In this document: in pieces, positions 45,665 through 59,209 of the stretch
Layout of the letters: every line of letters begins with the position of its first letter
How positions within the stretch are numbered: the first letter of the stretch is position 1
From: Kingdonia uniflora
Lineage: Eukaryota > Streptophyta > Magnoliopsida > Ranunculales > Circaeasteraceae
NCBI GenBank assembly: GCA_014058105.1
Contig: JACGCM010000178.1
Span: forward strand, 682,001 to 746,000
DNA length: 64,000 bases
Reading direction: 5' to 3'
Notes under the pieces: model-generated
The model's input: only the letters and a program-made list of their open reading frames with translations
What the model was told of the DNA's origin: nothing
The model's database searches: none
Position numbers and translations under genes: made by a program

Positions 45665-46885
45665 AGCCTCTCAAACAAGTTACCCATAGCTAAGCTTCTT
45701 TAAATAGTAATCTAAATAATCGAATTGGTAAGAAATCTGTACTGGCATATAATTTAAACAGGGAGCTTAACGAGCCATTTGGTAACTATCTTAGTGTGTA
45801 ATCGTGTAAAATGAAACTCTTAACCATGATTCAACCCCTCAAATGAGTTTTCGGTAGCCAAGCTTCTCAGAATAGCAATATAAAGCATTAGAATGGGGTA
45901 AAATCTGTACCGGTCTAAAACTCCAACTGAGAGTTTTACGAACCATTTGGTAACTATTCTAGCATCTAGTCATTCAAAAGGAAATTGTAAATGATGATCC
46001 ATCCTTTCAAGTGAGTTGGCATTAGCCAAGCTACTTAGAATTGCGATCTAAACCATCGAGATGCGTTATATTCAAACTGGAGTATAATTCAAATCGGGAG
46101 CTTCATGAGCCTTTTGGTAAATATCCAATCATGTAGTCGGTCGAAAATAAACTATTAACCATGATCCAACCTCTCAAACGAGCTTCCGATGGATAGGCTT
46201 CTCAGAATAGCAATCTTGAGCATCATAATGGTACAAAATCTATACCAGTGTATAATTTAAGAGGGGAGTTCCACGAGCCTTTTGGTAACTATCCTAGCAA
46301 GTGGTTGGACCAAAATAATCTCATAACCATGATCCAGCCTCTCAAATAAGCTACTGGTAGCCATTTAAATTATCGGAATGGTACAAAATCTGTGTAGTTT
46401 TACAATTCAAATCATGATTTTTGTAAACCTTTCGGTAACTATCTTTGTCTGAGGTTAACCAAAAATAGGCCCTTAGCCATGATCCAACCATACAAATGAG
46501 TTGACAGTAGCCATGCTTCTCAAAATAGTAATCTAAAGCATCGGAGAGGAACAAAATCTTAATCGGTATATAATTTGAACCAGGAGTTCCACGAGCCTTT
46601 TGGCTACTATCCTAGCGTGCAGATGCTCAAAAAGAAACTCTTAACCATGATTCAACCGCACAAATGAGTTGGCGGTAGCCAAGCATCTTAGAATTCTGAT
46701 CTAAGGCATCGGAGAGGCACGAAATTCGTACCGGTCTAAAATTTAAACCGGGAATACCACGGGTATTTTAGCAACTACCCAAGAGTGTGGTTGGCCGAAA
46801 AGAAGCTCTTACCTACAATACAATAACTCAAATGAGTTGCCGGTAGACAAGTTTCTCTGAATAGCTGTTTAAATCTTTATCCTTT
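45665..46885. repeat. ~166-bp satellite array, segment 1
   Basis: About seven monomers in one orientation. Landmarks per monomer are aaccatgatccaacc, gagtt.ccggtagccaagcttctca and ggtaactatcctag. Landmark spacing is about 150-169 bp. Monomers are strongly diverged from each other. No coding capacity. Confidence 0.9.
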
Positions 46886-46920
46886 GGTGCCTGGATGGAG
46901 TATACATGATAATGTTATGA

Positions 46921-49900
46921 TTTCTCAGTTTGAATTTTAAACCGGTATGGAATTTGTACCTCCTTGACGGTTTAGATCGCAATTCTGGGAAGTCGGGCTA
47001 TCGGTAACTCGTTCAAGTGGTTGGTTCATGGTATAGAGTCTCTTTTTGGCCGACAGCATGCTAGGATAGTTACCAAATGACTCGCAATACTTTGGGTATG
47101 ATTTTTAGGCCAGTCAAGATTTTGTACCTCTGCGATGCTTTGAATCGCGGTTTTGAAGGCTTGGCTACTAACCACTCTTTTGAAAGGCAAGATCATGGCT
47201 AAGAGTTTATTTATGACATCCCACATGCTAGGATAGTTACAAAAGGACTAGCTGAACTCGGGGCTTAAATTTTGTCCCAGTACGGATTTTGCACCTCTCA
47301 AATACTTTGGATTACAATTCAGAGAAGCTTGACTACCAAGAAATCGTTTAAGAGTTAGAATGTTGTTCAAAAATTCTTTTCATCTGACAAAAGGTTAGGA
47401 TAGTAACCAAATAATTCGCAACACTTTTATTTGAATTTTAGATAGGTATGGATTTCACACCTTTTCGATGCTTTAAATTGCGATTCAGAGAAGCTTGGTT
47501 ATGGGCAACTCATTTGAGAGGTTGGATCGTTAAAAGTTTTATTTTTGGCATCCTATATGCTTGAATAGTTACCAAATAACTCATAATACTCCCAATTTAA
47601 ATTTTAGACAGGTAAAGATTTTACACCTCTTCGATGATATAGATCACAATTTTGATAAGTTTGGCAACAAAAAACTCTGTTGAATGGTTGGATCAGAGTT
47701 CAAGTTTCTTTTCAATGCCCCACAAGAAAGGATAATTACCAAATGATCGGCTTGAATTTTAGACCGGTACGGGTCTCACACCTCTGTGATGGCTTAAATC
47801 ATAATTCAGAGAAGCTGGGATACCGACAACTCGTATGAGAGGCTTGATCGCAGTTAAGTGTTTTACGTCGATGAACAAAAAGCTAGGATAGTTGCAAAAT
47901 GACTCGCCACACACCCAAATTGAATTTTAGACTGGTACGGATTTCACACCTCTACGATGCTTTGAATTAAAAGTCTGAAAAGCTTGGCTATATGCAACTC
48001 TTTTGAGAGATAAGTTCATGGCTAAGATTTTATTTTCAACATCCCATACACTAGGATAGTTTTTGAAAGACTCACTGAACTCTTAGTTTGAGCTTAATAC
48101 CGGTACGGATTCGCACCTCCCCGATGCTATTGATCGCAATTCATATAAGCTTGGATACCGGCAATTCTGTTGAAAGGTTGGATCGTGGTAAAAGTGTTCT
48201 TTTCAATGTCCCATAAGAAGGTTAATTACCAAAAGACTCACAAAACTCTTAGTTTGAATTTTAAACCGATACAAATTTTGTAGCTTTTTGACGGTTTGGA
48301 TCACAATTCTGAGAAGCCGGGCAACCGGTAGCCCATTTGATTTATTGGTTTGTGGTTAAGATTTTCATTTTGGCCAACAACATCCTAGGATAGCTACCAA
48401 ATGACTCGCAATACTCCAGGTATGAAATTTAGACCGGTAAGGATTTTATACCCCTGCAATGCTTTGAATCGCAGTTCTAAAAGCTTGGCTACCGGGCATA
48501 CTTTTATGAAGCTGGATTGCAGTTAATAGTTTATTTTTAACATCCCACATACTTGGATAGTTACAAAAAGACTAGCTGAACTCTGGGCTTTAATTTTATC
48601 CTGGTACGGATTTTGCACCTCTCTAATGCCTTGGATTACAATTCAGAGAAGCTTGGCTACGAAGAACTCGTTTGAGAGTTAGAATGATATTCAGAATTTC
48701 TTTTCAACTGGCAAAAGGCTAGGATAGTATCCAAATGATTCATAATGCTCTTATTTGAATTTTAGGCCGGTATGGATTTCGTACCTTTTCGATGCTTTAA
48801 ATTGCAATTCTTAGAAGCTTGGTTATGGGCAACTCGTTTGAGAGGTTAGATCGCGGTTAAGAGTTTAATTTTCGGCATCCTATATGCAAGGATAGTTACC
48901 AAATGACTCACAATACTTTCAATTTAAATTTTAGAAAGGTACAAGTTTTACACCTCTTTGATGATATAGATCGCAATTCAGATAAGCTTGGCAACAAAAA
49001 ACTCTGCTGAAAGGTTGGATCACGGTTCAAGTTTCTTTTCAATGCCCTAGAAGCAAGGATAATTACCAAATTATCGGCCTAAATTTTAGACCGATACAGA
49101 TCTCACACCTCTATGATGGATTAATTCATAATTCAGAGAAGCTGGGATACTGGCAACTCGTATGAGAGGCTTGATCGCAGTTAAGTGTTTTGCTTCGACC
49201 AACAAAAAGCTAGGATAGTTACAAAATGACTCGCCACACACCCAACTCGAATTTTAGACTGGCTGGGATTTCACACCTCTACGATGCTTTGAATTGAAAG
49301 TCTGAACAGCTTGGCTATATGCAACTCTTTGGAGAGGTTGGTTCGTGGCTAAGATTTTATTTTCAACATCCCACACACTTGGATAGTTTCCAAAAGACTC
49401 GCTGAACTCTTAGATTGAGTTTTATATCGGCACGGATTCGCACCTCCCCAAAGCTTTAGATCGCAATTCATATAAGCTTAGATTACGGCAACTCTGTTGA
49501 AAGGTTGGATCATGGTAAAAGTTTCTTTTCAATGCCCCATAAGAAGGTTAATTACCAAAAGACTCGCAAAACTCTTAGTTTGAATTTTAAACCGATACGG
49601 ATTTCGTAGCTCTCTAACGGTTTGGATCACAATTATGAGAAGCCGGGCTACCGGTAGCTCATTTGAGTTGTTGGTTTGTGGTTAAGATTTTTTTTTGGAC
49701 AACAACATGCTAGGATAGCTTCCAAATGACTCACAATACTCCAGGTATGAAATTTAGACCTGTAAGGATTTTATACCTCTGCAATGCTTTGAATCGCAGT
49801 TCAGAAAGCTTAGCTACCGGCCACACTTTTGAGAGGCTGGATTGCGGTTAATAGTTTATTTTTGACATCCCTCATGCTAGGATAGTTACAAAAAGACTAG

Positions 49901-52900
49901 CTAAACTTTAGGCTTGAATTTTATCCCGGTACGGATTTCGCACCTCTCTAATGCTTTGGATTACAATTAAGAGAACTTGGCTACCAAGAACTCGTTTGAG
50001 AGTTAGAATGTTGTTAAGAATTTTTTTTCAACTAACAAAAGGCTAGGATAGTAACCAAATGATTCACAACACTCTTATTTGAATTTTAGACCGGTATGTA
50101 TTTCACACATTTCCGATGCTTTAAATTGTGATTCAGAGAAGCTTGGTTATGGGCAACTCGTTTGAGAGGCTGGATCGTGGTTAAGAGTTTTATTTTTGAT
50201 ATCCTATATGCTAAGATAGCTACCAAATGACTCACAATACTCCCAATTTAAATTTTAGACAGGTACAAATTTTACACCTCCTCGATGATATAGATCGTAA
50301 TTCTGATAAGCTTGGCAACCAAAAACTCTGCTAAAAGGTTGGATCACGATTCAAGTTTCTTTTCAGCGCCCCGCAAATGACTCACCACACACCCAACTTA
50401 AATTTTAGACTTGTACGGATTTCACACCTCTACGATGCTCTGAATTGAAAGTCTGAAAAGCTTGGCTATATGCAATTCTTTTGAGAGGTTGGTTCTTGGC
50501 TAAAATTTTATTTTCAGCATCCCATACACTAGGATAGTTTCCAAAAGACTCGCTGAGCTCTTAGTTTGAGTTTTATACTGGCACGGATTCACACCTCCCT
50601 GATGCTTTTGATCACAATTCCTATAAGCTTGGATACCAGCAACTTTGTTGAAAGATTGGATCATAGTAAAAGTTTCTTTTCAATGTCCCATAAGCAAGGT
50701 TAATTACCAAAAGGCTCACAAAACTCTTAGTTTGAATTTTAAACCGATACAGATTTCGTAGCTCTTTGATAATTTGGATCACAATTCTGAGAAGCCGGGA
50801 TACCGGTAGCTCATTTGAGTTGTTGGCTTGTGGTTAAGATTTTCTTTTTGGCCAACAACATGCTAGGATAGCTACAAAATAACTCACATTACTCCAGGTA
50901 TGAAATTTAGACCGTAAGGATTTTACACCTCTGTAATGCTTTGAATCGCAGTTCTAAAAGCTTAGCTACTGGCCACACTTTTGAGAGGCTGGATTGCGGT
51001 TAAGAGTTTATTTTTGACATCCCACATGCTAGGATTGTTACCAAATTACTAGTGAACTCTGGGTTTGAATTTTATACTGGTAAGGATTTCGTATCTCATT
51101 GATGCTTTCGATTACAATTCCATGAAGCTTGGCTACCAACAACTCGTTTGTGAGGTTAGTATGTGGTTAAGATGTTTTTTTTAACCGATAAAAGGCCAAG
51201 ATAGTAACCAAATGATTCCCAACACTCCTATTTGAATTTTAGACCGGTATGGATTTTACACCCTTTCGATACATTAAATTACGATTCTAAGAAGCACGGG
51301 CAACTCATTTGAGAGGTTTGATCGTGGTTAAGAGTTTTATTTTCGACATCCCACATGTAAGGATAGTAACCAAATGACTCGCAATTCTCTACTTGTTTAA
51401 ATTTTAGACAGGTGTTGATTTTGTACATCTCCGATGATTTTGATCGTAATTCTGATAAGCTTGGCAACCAAAAACTCAGCTAAAAGGTTGGATCGTGGTT
51501 CAAGTTTCTTTTCAATGCCCCACAAGCAAGCATAATTACCAAATGATCCGCTTGAATTTTAGACTGATATGGATCTCGTACCTCTGTGATGGTTTAGATC
51601 GCAATTATGAGAAGCTGGGCTATCGGCCACTCGTATGAGAGCCTTGGATCTTGGTTAAAAGTTTTGTTTTGATTAATAGCATGATGGGATAGTTACTAAA
51701 TGACTCTCAACATCCCCATTTTAAATTTTAGACCGGTATAGATTTCGCACATTTCCAATGCTTTATAGCGCAATTCTGATAAGCTAGGTTACCAATAACT
51801 CAATTAATAGGTTGGATTGTGCCAAAGAGTTCATTTTCGACATATAAAATGCTAGGATAGTTTATAAATGAATCGCAATACTTTTGGTTTATGTTTCAAA
51901 GCGGTGTAAATTTCCTAACTCTACGATGGCTTTAGATCAAAATTATGAGAAGATTTGTTACCGATAACTCGTTTGAGGGGTTGGATCGCAGTTTAGAATT
52001 TTTTTTTTACCAAAAATATGCTAGGATAGTTACCAAATTACTCACAATACTCCAGGGTTGAATTTTAGAGTGGTACTGATTTTCCAGCTCTTCGATTCTT
52101 TTATATCACAATTTTGAGAAGCTTAGCTACTGAGAACTCATTTGAGTGGTTGGACCATGGTTAAGAGTTTCTTTTCGATGTCCCACACACTAGGGTAGCT
52201 ATCAAAGGATTTAAGAAGCTCTTGGTTTATGTTTTAAATTGGTACAGATTTCGCACCTCTTCGATACTTTAGATCGTAATTTTGATTACTTGTCTATCGG
52301 CAACTCATTTTAGAGGTTGGATCATGGTTAAGAGTTTTTTTTATCGAAAACAAGCTAGTATAGTTACCAAATGACTCGCAACACTCCCAATTTGAAATTT
52401 AGATCGATACGGAGTTTGTACCTCTCCAATGCTTTTGATTTAATTTCTAAGAAGCTTAGCAAATGACAATTGGTTTGATAGCGTGGATCATAATTAAGAG
52501 TTTTTTTTTCGACTGACAACATATTGGGATAGTTACCAAAGGACTCACAACACTCTTGGCGTGACTTATAGACCGAAATAGATTTACACCTCTTTGATGC
52601 TTTAGATCTCAATTCTGAGAAGCTTGGCTACCGGAAACTCATCTGAGAGGTGGACCGTGGTTAAAAGTTTATTTTTATTGATAAAATGTTAAGATTGTTA
52701 CTAAATGACTCGCAACACTTTCGATCGAAATTTTAGTCCAGTACAGATTTCACACTTCTCCAATGCATTTGATTACAATTCTGAGAAGCTTGTATATAAA
52801 CAACTTATTTGAGATTTAAGATCATGCTTAAGAGTTACCAAAGGACAACATGTTAGGGTAGTTACCAAAGGACTTGTAATATTGCCAGATTAAATTTTTG

Positions 52901-55900
52901 TTTGATATAGATTTTGTACCTCTCCAATGCTTTAGATTGCAACTCTGAGGAACGTGGCAACCGGTGAGTCGTTTGGGAGGTTGGATCACAATTAAGAGAA
53001 ACTTGGATATTGGTGAGTCGTATGAGATCATGGATCGTGGTTTAGAGTTTCTTATCAACAGACTACATGCTAAGATAGTTTGAAAAGATTCGTAAAACTC
53101 ACAGTTTGAATTTTAGGTAGGTAGGATTTCGTATTTCTTCGATGGTTTAGATCGCAACTCTAAAAAGCTTTAATTCTAAAAACTTTTCTAAGAGGATGGA
53201 TTGTGGCTAAGAGTTTCTTTATGCATCCCACACGCCAGGATAGTTACCAAAAGACTTGCTAAACTCTCAGTTTTAATTTTAGTCCGGTACAGTTTATGCA
53301 CCTCTCTGATACTTTAGATAGAAATTCTGAGAAGCTTGGCTATGGGCAACTCATTTGAGATTTTGGATCGTGGTTAAGAGTTTCTTTTTGATCATAAATA
53401 TGCATGGATTATTACCAAATGATTTGAAATACTCTCGGATTAAATTTAAGCCCGGTACAGATTTCGCACCTCCCCGATGTTTTAGATCTTAATTCTGAGG
53501 AACTTGGCTCCCGATAGCTTGTTTGATATGCTGGATTGTGGTTAAGATTTTTTTTTAACCAAAAAAGTTCTTGGAGAGTTACAAAATGACTCGCAATACC
53601 CCTGGTTTGAATTTTAGATTTTTACAAAATTTGTACCTCTCTGATGCTTTAGATTGCAATTCTGAGAAACACAGGTACCCGTAACTCATTTAAGAGGTTG
53701 GATCATGGTTAAGAGATTCTTTTTGACTGATAACGTACTATGATAGTTACCTAAAGATTCGCCAAATTCTCAATTTGAATTTTTTACTGGTACAGATTTC
53801 GTATCTCTCCGATATTTTAGATTTTAATTCAGATAATCTTGGATTCTGATAACCCTTCTGAGTGGTTGGATCATGGCTAAGAGTTTCTTTTCGGTATCCC
53901 AGACACTAGGATAGTTAGCAAAAGACTCGTTAAAATCTAGATTTCAATTTAAGACCGGTACGGATTTTGTACTTCTCTGATGTTTTAGATTGTAATTCTT
54001 AGAAGCTTGTCTACCGGGAACTCATTTGAGATTTAGGATCTTGGTTAAGAGTTTCTTTTTGACCGACAACATGCTAGAATAGTTACAAAATGACTCTAAT
54101 CACTTCCTCTTTGAATTTTAGGCCGGTATAGATTTCGTACCTCTCCGATGCTTTTGATCGTAATTTTGATAAGCTTGGCTACCGACAACTTTTATGAGAG
54201 GCTGGATCATGGTAAAAGTTAATTTTCAAAGTCCCACATACTAGGATAATTACCAAAATGACTCACAAAACTTTTGGTTCAAATTTTAGATTGGTACGGA
54301 TTTCACACCTCTCCGATACTATAGATCGCAATTTTGAGAAACTTGGCTACCAACAACTCATTTAAGAAGTTTAATCATGGTTAAGAACATCATTTCGATT
54401 GGCAATGTGCAAGAACAATGACTAAAAGCTATCCCGATTTGAATTTTAAACCATTACAAATTTTGTACTTTTTTTATGCGTTTGGTCGCAATTTTAATAA
54501 GCTTGGTTACCGGCAACTCTTTTGTGAGGCTAGATCATTGTTAGTAGTTTCTTTTTGAAGACTCACAAAATTATTGGTTTAAATTTTAGACCTGTAGGAT
54601 TTCGCACCTCTCCGATGCTTTTGATCACAATTTTGAGAAGCTTGGCTACCGTCGACTCGATTGAGAGCTTGGATCTAGTTTAAGAGATTTTTTACATCTG
54701 ACAATATGCTAAGATAGGTTCAAAATGACTCTCAATACTCCCGGATTGAATTTTAGAACTACACAGATTTTGTACCTCTCTGATGCTTTAGATAGCAATT
54801 GCGGTAAGCTTGGGTACCGACAACTTTTATGAAAGGTTGAATCATGGTTAAGTATTTCTTTACGGCATCCCACATGCTATGATTGTTATCAAAAGACTAA
54901 AAAAACTCTCGGCTTCAATATTAGACCGGTACAGATTTCACACATCTCCGATGCTTTAGATCACAATTCTTAGAAGCTTAGCTACTGGCAACTCATTTGA
55001 GAGCTGGATTGTGGCTTAGAGTTTCTTTCTAAATGACAACATACTAAGGTAGTTACTAAATAACTTGCACCACTCCTGGTTTAAATTTTAGATGGTCTTG
55101 ATTTCGTACCTCTACGATGTTTTAGATCGTAATTTCGATAAGCTTTAACACCAACAACTCTTTTGAGAGGTTGGATCATGGCTAAGAGCTCCATTTTGGC
55201 ATACCACACACTAGGATAGTTACCAAAAGGCTCACTTAACTCTCAGTTTCAATTTTATGCCGATATGGCTTTCGTACCTTTCCGATACTTTAGCTCGCAA
55301 TTCTGCAAAGCTTGGCTACCAGTAACCCATTTGTGATTTTCGATCGTGGTTAAGATTTTCTTTTTGACCAACAACATGCTATGATAGTTACCAAATGACT
55401 CACAATATTGTCAGTTCAAATTTTAGACTGGTGCTGATTTTGTACCTCTCTGATGCTTTAGATAGTAATTCTAAGAAGATTTATTACCGACAACTTGTTG
55501 GAGAGGATAGATCGTGGTTAAGAGTTTCTTTTCAATCGACAACGCGCAAGGATAGTTGCCCAAAGAATCATAAAGCTCTCGGCTTAAATTTTTGACCAGT
55601 AGGATTTTGCACATCTTCGATGCTTTAGATCGCAATTCTGAGATGCTTGGCTACTGTTGGCTCCTTTAAGATCTTGGATCATGTTAAATAGATTCTTTTC
55701 TGCCCACAACACAATAGGATAAATACCAAATGACTAGGATTAATTCCAGTTTGAATTTTAGACCGGTACAGATTTTGCACCTTTCTGATGCTTTAGATCT
55801 TAATTATGATAAACTTAGCCACCGACAACTCTTCTTAGAGGCTGGATCATGGTTAAGAGTTTCTTTATGGAATTCCAAATTCTAGGATAGTTGCCAAAAG

Positions 55901-57055
55901 ACTTTCAAAACTCTCGGTTTCAATTTTAAACCGGTATGGATTTTGCACATCTCCGATGTTTTAGATCTCAATTCTTAAAAGCTTCGCTACCGGCAACTCT
56001 TATGAAAGGTTGGATCGCGGTTAAGAGCTTCATTTTGACCAACAATGTGCTAGGATAGTTTCCAAAGGACTCACAATACTATCGGTTTGAATTTTATAGC
56101 AGCTCAGATTTCGCACCTCTCCGATACTTTAAATTACAATTTTGATAAGCTTGGATTCCAATAGCTCTTTTGAGAGGTTGGATCATGTCTAAGAGTTTCT
56201 TTTCGAAATCCCACATACTAAGATAGTTTCTAAAAGACTTGCTAAACTTTCAGTTTCAACTTTAGACTGGTACGGATTTTATACCTCTCCGATGCTTTAG
56301 ATTGTAATTCTGAGAAGCTTGGCTACCTGCAACTCGTAAGGGAGTTTGTATCGTGGTTAAGAATTTCCTCTAGACTGACAGCATCCTAGGATAGTTACCA
56401 AAGGACTCGCCATCCTCCTAGTTTGAAGTTTTGGCCGGTACAAATTTGGTACCTCGTCGATTCTTTTGATCACAATTCTGCGATTCTTGGCTGCCGGTAA
56501 CTCACTTAAGAGGCTAGACTTAAGAGCTTCTTTTCAATCGACAACATGCTAGGATTGTTAGCAAATGACTTGCAATACTCCCAGTTTGAATTTAAGACCG
56601 ATACGGATTTTACACCTCTCCGATGCTTTAGATCTCAATTTTGAGAAGCTTAGTTATCGACAACTCGTTTGAGAGGTTGGATCATGATTAGGAGTTTATT
56701 TTAAACTAACAACATGCTTGAATAGTTACCAAATTACTCGCAATACTCCTGGTTGTAATTTTGACCTATACGGATTTTATACTTTTCTGATGCTTTTGAT
56801 CGCAATTTTGTAAAACTTGGTTATTGGTAACTCATTTGAGAAGCTAGATCGTGGTTAAGAGTTTCTTTTTGACGGACTAGGATATTTACCAAATGATATG
56901 TAGAACTCTTAGTTTAAATTTTAGACCGGTACGGATTTGGCACCTCTACGATACTTTAGATCACAATTCTTAGAAGCTTGGCTACCAGCAACTCATTTGA
57001 GGGGTTGATCATGGTTAGGGGTTTCTTTTTGACCAATAATATACTAGGATATACT
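46921..57055. repeat. ~166-bp satellite array, segment 2 (inverted)
   Basis: About 60 monomers in the opposite orientation to segment 1. The consensus has ttttagaccggtacgga, tttcgcacctctccgatgct, agatcgcaattctgagaagc, ttggctaccggcaactcg, ttgagaggttggatc, ggttaagagtttctttt, gctaggatagttaccaaatg and actcgcaatactc, in that order. Successive ctaggatag marks are mostly 166-168 bp apart. 47051-51690 shows an eight-monomer higher-order repeat; beyond it monomers are more irregular. Short frames inside are incidental. The array ends at about 57055. Confidence 0.92.
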
Positions 57056-58463
57056 CTAAGAGGGTATGGCTTTAATTTCATCTGAATAGCGTCATTTATT
57101 TAAATAGTGTAGTTTAAAGTTTATTTTTTGTTTTCCACCCGCGATACATTAATTAATAAATAGATTTCAATGTCCATTTTACCCAAAGTGATGTTAAAAG
57201 AAATAAATCTTACTATCAATGTCATTTTAAGAGGGACATACTGGCTATCACAATTAAGTCGTCTTCCTTCCCATTGTGAAAACCTTTACCATCTCAATCA
57301 CGGCCTCTTTTTTTCTCTCATTGATGTTATTTCAATTTGATTTATTGTGACAAACCCCACATGAATTTCATAGATTGAGAGGTGCAAAGTGTTGAGATTG
57401 AGAATCGTGAAACTTGGTTTTGTGGGTGGGTAGAGATGGATAGGTTTTGATGGAGATTTTTAACCAAATTTTTGTGAAGATTCAATAATTCTTTAAACCA
57501 CATAATCAGAAGTAGTGAAATCATGAAAAACTCATTCAAGAAACTTTGGCGGCTTTATGAACCTAACCTTAGTCTTCTTCATCTACTCAATTTCTCTTTA
57601 TAATTTTCATCATTTGTATTTCAGATTGAAGAACTCAATTTGATTTTGATCCAAGGTATAGGGATGGTTTTTCTTCAATCTTATGTTAGGGAGTAAGATA
57701 TATATGGGGGTGTAGACGCCAAATCTTATCCCCGTTTTCACCACCATTGGCAATATCATCACCCATATTTTATCCCCAATTACTCATTCTCTCTTTTTCC
57801 CTCCCTCGCTAATCCTTTAATTTCATATTAATCAAGTAACCCCTTTTTTTGTTTGATGGTTAAATTTAGTTCCTTTTAATCTTCAGTTTCTAAGTTTTGT
57901 TTTATTGTGTATTGGGAACTTATAATTCATACCGCAAAACAGTTTGAGGTATTGAGATAGTTTATTGGTGTATATTGCGTAACGGTGAGTTTGTAATATA
58001 ATTTGTTTTAATCTCAGTCCTTTGTTAAAAGATGAAACTGGCAGTGATTTTTGTTCGATAAAGGAATTAATTTTTTTAGTGTTAAAAAAATGGAAGTTTA
58101 TATCGCTGTTGTAATGCACTTCACAGTTTCACTTCCGATTACCAGTCGTATTTCCAGATCGTAGAAAAGGGGATTTTTTGACATGATAATGAAAATGCTC
58201 ACATAAATCACTTTAATGTGGAATGTGGTTCTCTTGAGTGAAGTAGGCAGTTTGGTATTTTTTCCATGAGAGTATCCACAAGGTATAGGGAAAATAGTTT
58301 TGCAGAGATAATGATAATCTAGCTTCCTTTGAAAGTAGAAAGGAACTCTTACGTAGATATGACAATGTAAAATTTCCCTTTCTCTACACATAGCTGTAAT
58401 CACCATTCAATTGCAAATATTTGATTGTAAGCAACATAAAGTTTTCATGAGAGTAATTGAGTG
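57056..58463. other. Unassigned sequence between satellite and element W
   Basis: 1.4 kb, AT-rich, with no supported gene. The small minus frames at 57342-57539, 57883-58119 and 58098-58406 show no motif. It may be low-copy DNA or an old mobile element. Confidence 0.4.
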
Positions 58464-59142
58464 TGTAGAAGCCTACTCACAGCCTTCTAAGACTACTCGA
58501 ATACTCGAAGGCTATATCAAAGTCTACTAAGAGACTCGAAGCCCAGCAAGGCAACCAAAGGTGTACGAATTCCACGAAGCCTTTTATGACTAACTGAACA
58601 CTCGAAGGCATCATCGAAGCTAACTACTATAGTTAAAGCCAAAGACAGACGGTCAATACCAGAACTCAGCACCAGTTCCAAAGAGACATACCTGACAGCC
58701 AGCTCACCAGACAGAACAGTGAAAATAAGCTGCCAGACAGCCACAGTGTCAGAACCGACTTCACATGCAGGACAGTTGCTCGAAAAGATATACATTTAAA
58801 CTGACCTCACATGGTAACTCACCATTTCCTATCTCCTATAAATAGGAAAAATGAAACACTATGAAGGGGTTAGAAGAACTATGCCTAAACCTCTTCCAAT
58901 ATCATATTCGAGCACTTATTAACTTCACTTGATTCAAGTTGTAGCACAAATCTATATATACCATCTTCTATTCAAATCCTCACTAGAGGTCGTGGAGAAT
59001 GCCAATTCACGGAGTCCACGCAAGTATATTAACACAGTAATATTTCTTATTTATGTCATATATATTAGTTAAAACCTCTAGTCAAAAGTAAGCCTCAAGG
59101 TGTAAGAGTATGATATCCTGTCTACGAAATTGCGCCCCAAAA
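58464..59142 (+). repeat. 5' LTR of Tat-type element W
   Basis: About 679 bp, starting TGTAGAAGCC and aligned with the T LTR (agcctactc.cagccttct; gaggtcgtggag near 58988). TATAAATA at 58837-58844 (cctataaatagga). The end at ccccaaaa is mutated from the ccctaca seen in T. Confidence 0.8.
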
Positions 59143-59157
59143 TTTGGCGCCATCTGT
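59143..59157 (+). other. Primer binding site of W
   Basis: TTTGGCGCCATCTGT directly after the LTR, one base from the TTTGGCGCCGTCTGT seen in plant Tat-type elements. Confidence 0.8.
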
Positions 59158-59209
59158 ACTATACCCACCATCTCTAATCGCTTTTTCTTTTACCTTATAG
59201 CCATATTCA

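Noticed and set aside
45665..57055. Regularly spaced repeat array taken as CRISPR
   Set aside because: Whole ~166-bp monomers repeat with divergence and no unique spacers; the context is a plant genome, so this is satellite DNA.
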